A stretch of DNA of 12,397 nucleotides, from assembly GCA_026389055.1 (NCBI GenBank), contig JAPLIO010000087.1, positions 1-12,397 on the forward strand, read 5' to 3'. Positions 6,565 through 12,397 of the stretch are shown piece after piece. The notes under the pieces are model-generated. The model did no database searches. It saw only the letters and a list, made by a program, of their open reading frames with translations, and was not told the DNA's origin. Made by a program: the position numbers and the translations under genes. Source of the DNA: Candidatus Melainabacteria bacterium (lineage in GTDB: Bacteria > Cyanobacteriota > Vampirovibrionia > Vampirovibrionales > JAJTHC01). The stretch's first letter is position 1. Every line of letters starts with the position of its first letter.

Positions 6565-6674
6565 TACGCACAAAATGAGTGGTTTTTGGGTTTTATGCTA
6601 GTAACGTGTATTTTTATTGAAGTTTTTTCAAGGCAAAACGAAATAGTTTAGGACAAATAGGGAGCGATATTAGC

Positions 6675-8531
6675 ATGACACCACCACTCAATTTTTCAGG
6701 CGTACCACAACAACCGCAGGCAATGCCACCGTATGGTATAAATCAACCCCCACAACGGATGCCACAACAACCGATGATGTATCAGCAATTTGGGGTTGTA
6801 CCAGATAGTTTTCAAGGGCAACAGCCGATGATGATGAGTAATGCCCCCATGATGCGATCAGGGCGGGCGAACCTTGCGTTGAAAAATCAGCAGTTGCAAG
6901 ACCAAATTGATACGTTGGAAAACCAACCGTTGCCTGCGGGTGGCAACCCTGTAGGAGTAGGTGCTTTGGCGGTAGGTGCAGCAGGTGCGACGGCTGTTGG
7001 GGCGAGCGAAGTGGCTTATCGGTGGGATTTAGACAAAAAGTTAGCCCATGAGCATAATGGGAGAGAGTCTCAACTTCGTGAACCTTTAACAGACCCCCAA
7101 ATACAAACAATAACTGACGGGGTTAAACAGGCTAAATTACAAGAACTACAACGACAAGCAGATGTAGCTTTTTATAATGACAAACAAACAATAAAAGAGG
7201 CTCAAAAAATAGTCAAGGGTTCTGCGAATCTAAAAGATGCCATACTAACACAGATTGGAAATATTGAAACATTGAAAAACGAACAACAAAAGGCTTTAAA
7301 TGCTTTTGAGTTAGAGCAAAGAGCGAAAGCTTATGGGATTTTGAATCATGGTAAAACGACCGATGCTAGTGGTAAGATACTTCGGGTTGATGATATTGCA
7401 AAAGAAATAGCATTATTAGAAAAAACTACCCCAGTTATACCTGCTGTTCCGTTAACAGAGGTGCAAAAAATAGAATCGCAAATAGAGGCTGTAGAAGCAC
7501 AAATAAAGCCAAAAGTTGACTTGCTAACTGAAATTACTGATCAAAGAAAAAGCATCAGGCAAAACATTGTGCTTAAGGAAATTGAAGCTTTAGAAAAAAA
7601 GGCTTTCCAAAACCATCTGCTTGATTGGGGATTCTCAGAGAGACAGAAAGAGGCAAGAAACAATCATGGGACTAGTTTAACCTCGTCTGCTGAGCAACAA
7701 CACTATTTGGATTATTTACAAGAACAAGTCAATCAAAAAACCTATTTAGCAGAAGTGAACAAGGGGGAAAAAGTTAAATTTGGCTTAGACCACCTAAAGA
7801 GTAATACCGAATATGAGGATTGGAAAAAAGGAAGAGAAGCTAAACAAGTGGACGATTTAATTCGTGAAGCGGATAAAAAAACCAAAATAAAATTAAGCGA
7901 GTTAGAGGGAAAAGGCATTACACTTAATAATGAATTAGCACCTTTACGGGTTGAACATAAGAGGCTTGTCGATATAGATGAAGACTATAATAATCGAAAT
8001 ACGCCTTATCAAGAGTATAAAAGTAAGATGCAAAAATTAGATGATTTAAAACTATTACAAGCGGAACAACATACGCCCATCAAAACGAAAGAAATGGGTG
8101 AAGCACAGAAAAAACTAACAGACTTGGAAACTATTGAAAGCAAAAAGCTTAAAGTTCCTGAAGCAGCATTAGAAAAACAGGGCATCAAGACCCAGTTAGA
8201 TGCTGATATTCAACAAAAAATCAGTGCTAAACAAGCAACTCAACCCAAGGGAAAAGTACCTGACCTCTTCGCAACAGACGCAGAGGCGAAAGGGTTTGGC
8301 AAGGCATGGCAAAATGTGGATGACTTAAAAGCCAAAGGCTTTACAGAGCTAGCCGAACATAGCAAAGGGGCCAAAGGGGTTGGCTGGAAAGCAGGGGCTT
8401 TAGTGGGCGTTATTGGGGCTGGGCTTACCCTACAACAATTCTTCGCCGCAGGCAAAGCCCAAGAAGCCAACGCCGCCAAAGAAGCGAAACTCGCTCAACT
8501 TCGGCAACAACAAGCAGACCTTGGGGGCTAA
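6675..8531 (+). CDS. Large coiled-coil protein with two hydrophobic segments, function unknown
   Basis: A 618-aa protein that matches no family I recognise. Residues 1-60 are rich in Pro, Gln and Met; a Gly/Ala-rich hydrophobic stretch lies at ~92-111; residues ~130-525 are long charged helices with heptad-like Leu/Ile spacing (coiled coil); a second hydrophobic stretch lies at ~572-590; and a short Ala/Gln/Lys-rich tail ends the chain. It has no N-terminal signal peptide. Two membrane-compatible segments flanking a coiled coil suggest a scaffold or membrane-tethered filament, but this is inference. The ATG has AGGGAG 10 nt upstream. The core (about 7080-8240) is clearly more AT-rich than either end, as if the middle has a different history. 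The TAA stop touches the first repeat unit (8531). The 110-nt gap before it has no strong promoter that I can place. Confidence 0.8.
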   Translation: MTPPLNFSGVPQQPQAMPPYGINQPPQRMPQQPMMYQQFGVVPDSFQGQQPMMMSNAPMMRSGRANLALKNQQLQDQIDTLENQPLPAGGNPVGVGALAVGAAGATAVGASEVAYRWDLDKKLAHEHNGRESQLREPLTDPQIQTITDGVKQAKLQELQRQADVAFYNDKQTIKEAQKIVKGSANLKDAILTQIGNIETLKNEQQKALNAFELEQRAKAYGILNHGKTTDASGKILRVDDIAKEIALLEKTTPVIPAVPLTEVQKIESQIEAVEAQIKPKVDLLTEITDQRKSIRQNIVLKEIEALEKKAFQNHLLDWGFSERQKEARNNHGTSLTSSAEQQHYLDYLQEQVNQKTYLAEVNKGEKVKFGLDHLKSNTEYEDWKKGREAKQVDDLIREADKKTKIKLSELEGKGITLNNELAPLRVEHKRLVDIDEDYNNRNTPYQEYKSKMQKLDDLKLLQAEQHTPIKTKEMGEAQKKLTDLETIESKKLKVPEAALEKQGIKTQLDADIQQKISAKQATQPKGKVPDLFATDAEAKGFGKAWQNVDDLKAKGFTELAEHSKGAKGVGWKAGALVGVIGAGLTLQQFFAAGKAQEANAAKEAKLAQLRQQQADLGG

Positions 8532-8668
8532 TACCCATTCAAAGATTAAATAGCGTAAATTTTTTCTGTGTAGGGGTGCGATTTATCGCATCCGTTTGGG
8601 GATTGTGGGGCGGACGTGATAAATCACGCCCCTACATTAAATACGCTATTCAAACTTTGAATTGGTAT
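8531..8668. repeat. MITE-like repeat unit 1 (138 bp, 27-bp terminal inverted repeats)
   Basis: The left end 8531-8557 and the reverse complement of the right end 8642-8668 match at 24 of 27 positions, beginning ATACC and ending AATAGCGTA. No open frame lies inside. The interior (8569-8636) is a 19-bp stem with two mismatches, and each arm is itself a small palindrome (TGCGAT/ATCGCA at 8577-8590; CGTGAT/ATCACG at 8615-8628). Palindromes of the form GTAGGGGCG...CGCCCCTAC are common between genes in Cyanobacteria and some other groups. The A at 8531 is also the last base of the upstream stop codon. Confidence 0.8.
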
Positions 8669-8669
8669 A

Positions 8670-8850
8670 ATACCCATTCAAAGATTGAATGGCGTGTTTT
8701 GTCATTCCGATCGTAGCCGAGGAATCTCCTTACCGTCTAGGGGGATTTCTCGACAAGCTCGAAATGACGCGGTTTTGGTGATTTCCGTGGGGGAGGGTTT
8801 CAAACTCTCCCACTCCAAGATATTACGCTATTTAATCTTTCAATTGGTAT
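8670..8850. repeat. MITE-like repeat unit 2 (181 bp) with the same terminal inverted repeats
   Basis: The ends 8670-8696 and 8824-8850 (reverse complement) match at 22 of 27 positions and clearly belong to the same family as unit 1. One base separates the two units. The interior is unrelated to that of unit 1. It holds an imperfect palindrome at 8701-8768 (GTCATTCCGA ... CTCGAAATGAC), of a type seen in many bacterial genomes, and a second hairpin at 8787-8813 (GTGGGGGAG ... CTCTCCCAC). No coding sequence is present, so any movement would need a transposase from elsewhere. Confidence 0.8.
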
Positions 8851-8863
8851 AAATCGTTGAGAC

Positions 8864-8885
8864 GGGACGCCACGGAGAGCGTCCC
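8864..8885. repeat. REP-like hairpin
   Basis: GGGACGC and GCGTCCC form a perfect 7-bp GC-rich stem around an 8-nt loop, followed by CCTACA. TTGAG and CTCAA further out can extend the pairing. It follows repeat unit 2 and resembles short palindromic intergenic repeats. It could also help end transcription from either convergent gene, though it lacks a T-run. Confidence 0.6.
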
Positions 8886-8911
8886 CTACAGAATGGCTCA
8901 ATAATACTTGG

Positions 8912-8929
8912 AATAGCTATAATAGCTAT
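8912..8929. repeat. Tandem 9-bp direct repeat
   Basis: AATAGCTAT occurs twice in tandem and runs into the stop codon of the leftward gene that ends at 8929. Each copy contains the palindrome ATAGCTAT. This may be a replication-slippage product or the scar of a repeat insertion. Confidence 0.6.
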
Positions 8930-9735
8930 TACGGCAGTTGGTTGCCTTGAATAAACTTCAACAAATCTGGCAATGAGGTCGAGGCATTCGTAGTAATGTT
9001 ATAGCTGTTGGCTAACCCACCGCCCAACCCAAGGGCTTGGGCTTTTAACACATCGTTAGCCGTAACCCCTTGCTGAACAGGGGGCATATTCAGGGGTTTT
9101 ACCTGCACTTGCCCTGGTTGAAAGGGTAGATTATTCCGAAACGGAGACCCGACGGGGTATTGTTGCAAGTCTGCATTATTCGCCGTATTGGCAACCGTGT
9201 AAAAAGGCAATACACTTTGCAAGCCGAAAAAATTCAACGCTTCAGGCGGAAAGTTTGAAAAGGTAGGAATAACCGCCCCGCCTTGCACGGTGTTGACTAA
9301 ATCAACAGGAATCGTTAGGTTCTTCCCAAAATCAGGTGCCATCACCTCATTAAACAAATTGGCTGAACGCCCTAAATAATCCAAGGCATTATCGGTTCCT
9401 GCATTATATAACTTGGGGGCAATCAGTTGTTCCGTTAGCCCTGTGTGTTCAAAAGGCTTTGTGGCATCTTGCAGACGATTCCCCATTTTCGTTAACCGCA
9501 CGGGCGAATAGAACGAGCTAGAGCGTAAAAAACTACTTTCAACATCTACGGTATAGCTATTGTTGAAATCAATTTGTTGTTGAAATTGGGGGGTGGTTGT
9601 TTGATTGATTTTGTTAATACCTCGACTGAAGGAGTTATCTAGCCCTGATAGCCAGCCTAGGCGTACCTTGCCAAAGCCCGTGCCTTGCCCTGCTCCGCCG
9701 TTACCAAAGCCTAAATTACCACCAACAATCCCCAT
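8929..9735 (-). CDS. Hypothetical protein, function unknown
   Basis: A 268-aa protein that I do not recognise. The first ~20 residues are Gly-rich (GGNLGFGNGGAG) without the charged-hydrophobic pattern of a signal peptide. The rest is rich in Asn, Gln, Thr, Phe and Pro with few charged residues and no membrane segment or coiled coil. Such composition suits an extracellular, surface or structural protein, but no export signal is visible. The ATG at 9735 has AAGGGG 10 nt upstream. It is convergent with the 618-aa gene across the repeat cluster and lies 93 nt downstream of the ABC ATPase gene on the same strand, where an ABC permease might have been expected; it has none of a permease's hydrophobic helices. 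Confidence 0.7.
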   Translation of the reverse strand: MGIVGGNLGFGNGGAGQGTGFGKVRLGWLSGLDNSFSRGINKINQTTTPQFQQQIDFNNSYTVDVESSFLRSSSFYSPVRLTKMGNRLQDATKPFEHTGLTEQLIAPKLYNAGTDNALDYLGRSANLFNEVMAPDFGKNLTIPVDLVNTVQGGAVIPTFSNFPPEALNFFGLQSVLPFYTVANTANNADLQQYPVGSPFRNNLPFQPGQVQVKPLNMPPVQQGVTANDVLKAQALGLGGGLANSYNITTNASTSLPDLLKFIQGNQLP

Positions 9736-9801
9736 ATAAAAACGACCCCTTATTTTCTCTACTATCAGCAGTTTCGACCGTTTTATCCATATGCCCTAGG
9801 T

Positions 9802-9821
9802 TTGTAACACGATTGTTGCAA
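9802..9821. promoter_or_regulatory. Imperfect inverted repeat between the ABC gene and the hypothetical gene
   Basis: TTGTAACA and TGTTGCAA are 8-bp arms with one mismatch around CGAT. It lies just after the ABC ATPase stop (read leftward) and about 65 nt before the next gene's start. It could be an operator for the hypothetical gene or a weak RNA stem; there is no T-run to make it a terminator. Confidence 0.3.
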
Positions 9822-9828
9822 TAAACGG

Positions 9829-10803
9829 TTAAAGCGTGAAATTGGCATCCGCTTGATTCAGGTGCGTTAGCGTTACAAACACATCTTCCAGCGAAGGTTC
9901 AATTTCTCGAATACCCCTATTTTCAATGCCTGCTTGCTTTAAATCCAGCACCAATTGGTCTTTCGGGATAGAATCAGGCATGGTAACGTGCAACGCCTGC
10001 CCAAAAATAGTAACATCCTGCACATAGGGGAAAGCTTTCACCTTGTTAAAAGAAGCCACCAATGGTCTGCAAACCAGCTCATACCGAGAAACACCCTCAC
10101 CCACAACTGCCCGTAAATGCTTCAATTCATCGGGGCCACCTGAAACAATCAACTTTGAATTGTAAATATAGCCCACACTACTACAGCGTTCGGCTTCATC
10201 CATATAATGCGTGGTTACAAACAGCGTAACACCACTGCTGGCAAGGGTAAACAGTAAATCCCACAAATGCCTGCGTGCAACGGGGTCCATCGCCGCAGTG
10301 GGTTCATCTAAAAAAATAATATCGGGCGAATGCACCAAGGCACAACACAACGCCAGCCGTTGCTTCCACCCCCCCGAAAGTTGCTTCGCCAAATAATTGG
10401 CGTAAGGTTCAATACCCACTAGCTCTTTAACCGCTCGCTTACTGGCTTCCCCTGCTTTGCCTGTAACGCCGTAAAGCCCCGCATAAAAATCCAAATTTTC
10501 AGAAACCGTTAAATCTTCATACAAGCTAAACTTCTGAGGCATATAGCCAATATATCGCCGAATCAGTTCGGGTTCCTGCTCAACATCAATACCGCAAACC
10601 AATGCCTTACCTGAAGTAGGGGGCATTAACCCGCACAACATTTTAATCGTGGTTGATTTTCCAGATCCGTTGGGACCTAAAAAACCGTAAATTTCGCCTT
10701 TACCCACCCGCAAATCCAACGAATCAACGGCAATGCGGTCGCCGAATTTACGCACTAATTTTTCGGTGATAATAACGGCATCCGTTGGGGTATCCACACT
10801 CAT
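9829..10803 (-). CDS. ABC transporter ATP-binding protein (CcmA/YbhF-type exporter ATPase)
   Basis: A 324-aa cytoplasmic ATPase. Walker A is GPNGSGKST (43-51), the Q-loop glutamine is Gln90, the signature is LSGGWKQ (142-148), Walker B is IIFLDEP (162-168, with catalytic Glu167), and the switch histidine is His199 in TTHYMDEAE. The C-terminal ~100 residues form the extra domain typical of ABC-2 drug or polysaccharide exporter ATPases. All catalytic residues are present. The ATG abuts the HlyD stop codon exactly (TAAATG), with AGGA 10 nt upstream inside the HlyD gene, so the two are translationally coupled. This HlyD-ATPase order matches the YbhG-YbhF arrangement, where one or two ABC-2 permeases normally follow; none is seen downstream here. 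The substrate is unknown. Confidence 0.93.
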   Translation of the reverse strand: MSVDTPTDAVIITEKLVRKFGDRIAVDSLDLRVGKGEIYGFLGPNGSGKSTTIKMLCGLMPPTSGKALVCGIDVEQEPELIRRYIGYMPQKFSLYEDLTVSENLDFYAGLYGVTGKAGEASKRAVKELVGIEPYANYLAKQLSGGWKQRLALCCALVHSPDIIFLDEPTAAMDPVARRHLWDLLFTLASSGVTLFVTTHYMDEAERCSSVGYIYNSKLIVSGGPDELKHLRAVVGEGVSRYELVCRPLVASFNKVKAFPYVQDVTIFGQALHVTMPDSIPKDQLVLDLKQAGIENRGIREIEPSLEDVFVTLTHLNQADANFTL

Positions 10804-11997
10804 TTAAGCGTCATCCTGATTCACAACCACTTGGACAGACATCCCTGGGAAAAGGCGGTGGGCGTTAATATCCGCCGTTGGGGAAACCTCAATGCGGATG
10901 CGGAAGGTGGCTTCGGTACCTGTGGAAGCATCTGCCGTAGCCCCTGAACCCGAAGGAACAAATTCACTTTTGGGGCTGATAAACGCCACTTCCCCTGAAA
11001 ATTTAGCCTCAGGGTATGCCTTACTTTTGATGGAAACTTTTTGTCGGCGGTGCAGATATTGTAGTTTGGATTCTGGCACGAACAAGTCTATCCATAAGTG
11101 GTTGCTATCTAAAATATTGACGGCTGGCACATCAGGCGGCACCACTTGCCCCAGCGAAACCGTCAACAAATTGACCGTTCCCCGAATAGGCGAAAGCACG
11201 GTAGATTCTTCCATTTTAACTTTTAGGCCTTGCACAATACTGTTAGCTCGTTGAATTTCAGCATCGGCAATTTTTAGTTCGGCTGGGTTTACTTTTTCTT
11301 TCAGCTTACTCAGTTGAGCCGTTGCCCCCGAACGTTCGGCTTTAGCAATGCCAATTTCTTCAATTCTAGCCCCTTTTTGCACCAACGAAACCCTTGCCTT
11401 AGCCGCCTGCAACGCACTTTGGGCAGATTCTAAATTGTTTTGAATTTCATCCACTTTTTGCTGAGAAATAATACCACTAGCCAACACCTGTTTGGCTTGT
11501 TCTAGCTGGTTTCGGCACACTCTTACTTTGGCTTCCACTTCCCTTACCTTGGCTTGGGCTTCGGCTAGTTCTTCAGGCCTGCCACCATTAACCAGTAAGG
11601 CAATGCGTTCGTTACTCTGCTTCACTTTGGCTTCAGCCTGTTGAATATCGCTAGGGGAAACAGCGGTTAGCAACAGTTCTTTTTTTGCTTTTACTTCCGC
11701 TAAACTGGCTTCTGCTTCCATTAACTTGGCTAAAATTTCTTTATTTTCAAACCGAATTAACGGCGTACCCGCCTGCACTTCCGTGCCTTCTTTCACTAAA
11801 ACGGCGGTTACCCTGCCCCCTAACCGAGACCCGTTTTTTACTTCTTCCGCCTGTAAAACACCGTTAAATAACAGAGGCGATTGAAAAAACGACCCCCACA
11901 AAGGCTTAGCTAATAACAAAACACCCAACAACAGGGCTATTAGTAATAGTAGTTTTAGTTGATGGGCAGCAACCCAAGGCTTTAATTTGGTATTCAT
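10804..11997 (-). CDS. HlyD-family membrane fusion (periplasmic adaptor) protein
   Basis: A 397-aa protein anchored in the inner membrane by one segment at ~15-34, with the short N-terminus in the cytoplasm. A biotinyl/lipoyl half-motif follows (GSRLGGRVTAVLVKEGTEVQAGTPL, about residues 56-80). Next is a long alpha-helical hairpin (~88-250) containing the GGRPEELAEAQ repeat-like stretch common in YbhG/EmrA-type adaptors, then the second lipoyl half (SPIRGTVNLL) and a beta-barrel domain (LWIDLFVPE). Such proteins bridge an inner-membrane exporter to an outer-membrane channel, so the cell should be diderm. The start is ATG at 11997; the ribosome site is weak (GAGAG about 15 nt upstream). It lies 38 nt after the lytic transglycosylase gene and directly before its ATPase. 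Confidence 0.92.
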   Translation of the reverse strand: MNTKLKPWVAAHQLKLLLLIALLLGVLLLAKPLWGSFFQSPLLFNGVLQAEEVKNGSRLGGRVTAVLVKEGTEVQAGTPLIRFENKEILAKLMEAEASLAEVKAKKELLLTAVSPSDIQQAEAKVKQSNERIALLVNGGRPEELAEAQAKVREVEAKVRVCRNQLEQAKQVLASGIISQQKVDEIQNNLESAQSALQAAKARVSLVQKGARIEEIGIAKAERSGATAQLSKLKEKVNPAELKIADAEIQRANSIVQGLKVKMEESTVLSPIRGTVNLLTVSLGQVVPPDVPAVNILDSNHLWIDLFVPESKLQYLHRRQKVSIKSKAYPEAKFSGEVAFISPKSEFVPSGSGATADASTGTEATFRIRIEVSPTADINAHRLFPGMSVQVVVNQDDA

Positions 11998-12035
11998 CGT
12001 AAAAAAACGGGGTCTCTCTTATACAATAGCAACGG

Positions 12036-12397
12036 TTAAGATGCTTGATATAACTGGTAATAAGCCCAAACACCTTCAAAAACGTGTTCAACATAGTGCC
12101 GAGTTTGATCATACGGAATAGTTTCAACAAATAAATCAGGCGATTGTGCAAACGTTTCCTGCCGAGTGTTCACCCATTCGGCTACAGCACCAGGCCCTGC
12201 GTTATAAGCCGCCACCACCAACAACGGATGATTTTCCAGCTGATTATACAAATACCGTAAATAAGCAGAACCCAAGGTGATATTGGTTTTCGGTTCCATT
12301 AGCTGCAACGAAGAAACAGGCGATTGTTTCAGGCTTCTAGCCATATCATTGGCCGTAGAAGGCAATAACTGCATTAAACCCACCGCTTTCGCTGGGC
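12036..12397 (-). CDS. Lytic murein transglycosylase, C-terminal SLT domain (5' end outside window)
   Basis: The last ~120 residues of a gene that runs off the right edge. The SLT (Slt70-like) domain shows VGLMQLLPSTA, matching the conserved GLMQ-P-TA motif just after the catalytic glutamate, which would lie outside the window. Further on come NITLGSAYLRYL and VVAAYNAGPGAVAEW, the AYNAGPG motif of the substrate groove, and then YVEHVFEGVWAYYQLY near the end. The enzyme cleaves glycan strands of peptidoglycan in the periplasm, forming 1,6-anhydro-muramic ends. The frame is open to the edge, so the GTG near 12383 is internal and not a start. It precedes the HlyD gene by 38 nt on the same strand, so an operon is possible. 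Confidence 0.9.
   Translation of the reverse strand, partial: PAKAVGLMQLLPSTANDMARSLKQSPVSSLQLMEPKTNITLGSAYLRYLYNQLENHPLLVVAAYNAGPGAVAEWVNTRQETFAQSPDLFVETIPYDQTRHYVEHVFEGVWAYYQLYQAS

Noticed and set aside
4150..6675. SRP (4.5S) RNA gene near the Ffh-like gene
   Set aside because: No GGAAG-type tetraloop with the conserved asymmetric internal loop was seen in the intergenic gaps, which are too short.
8531..8930. CRISPR array
   Set aside because: The repeats are inverted, of unequal spacing and with unlike interiors; there are no regular direct repeats with unique spacers.
11906..12151. 81-codon minus-strand frame across the HlyD/transglycosylase junction
   Set aside because: It overlaps two well-supported genes in another frame and has no recognisable content.

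Overview
The window reads as chromosomal DNA of a diderm (Gram-negative-type) bacterium. It carries a periplasmic membrane-fusion protein, a lytic transglycosylase and a possible outer-membrane beta-barrel C-terminus. A single-RRM protein with a glycine-rich tail, a type common in Cyanobacteria and their non-photosynthetic relatives, and cyanobacteria-like intergenic palindromes hint at a Vampirovibrionia/Melainabacteria-like lineage. That placement is a low-confidence inference; no rRNA or tRNA is present to fix it.

Layout. 1-412: the 3' end of an unidentified gene, then a non-coding leader with an 18-bp perfect palindrome. 413-757: RRM RNA-binding protein, closed by a bidirectional terminator (886-925). 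954-4150: a compact defence-like block, with a leftward HEPN/MNT toxin-antitoxin pair (type VII-like) divergent from a single-chain type IIG restriction-methylation enzyme that is visibly AT-rich. 4164-6564: a rightward tight cluster holding an Ffh/SRP54-like GTPase that stops before the SRP-RNA-binding part of its M domain, a 90-aa Gly/Asp-rich small protein, and a calcineurin-like metallophosphoesterase. 6675-8531: a 618-aa coiled-coil protein of unknown function with an AT-rich core and GC-richer ends. 8531-8930: a cluster of palindromic, MITE-like repeats between convergent genes. 8929-9735: an unknown protein. 9829-12397: a leftward set of lytic transglycosylase, HlyD-family membrane fusion protein and ABC ATPase, with no ABC permease visible.

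How the genes work together. The HEPN/MNT pair and the type IIG enzyme are both stress or anti-phage modules sharing one intergenic control region. The Ffh-like gene begins 13 nt after the restriction gene, so it may be read from the same transcript. The HlyD and ABC genes abut exactly and should form one export machine across the envelope. The two lineage-specific proteins (6675-8531 and 8929-9735) converge on the repeat cluster.

The observations most worth a second look are the RNA-binding-deficient Ffh-like GTPase and its possible +1-frame continuation, the two repeat units that share 27-bp terminal inverted repeats but have unrelated palindromic interiors, and the mosaic coiled-coil gene.
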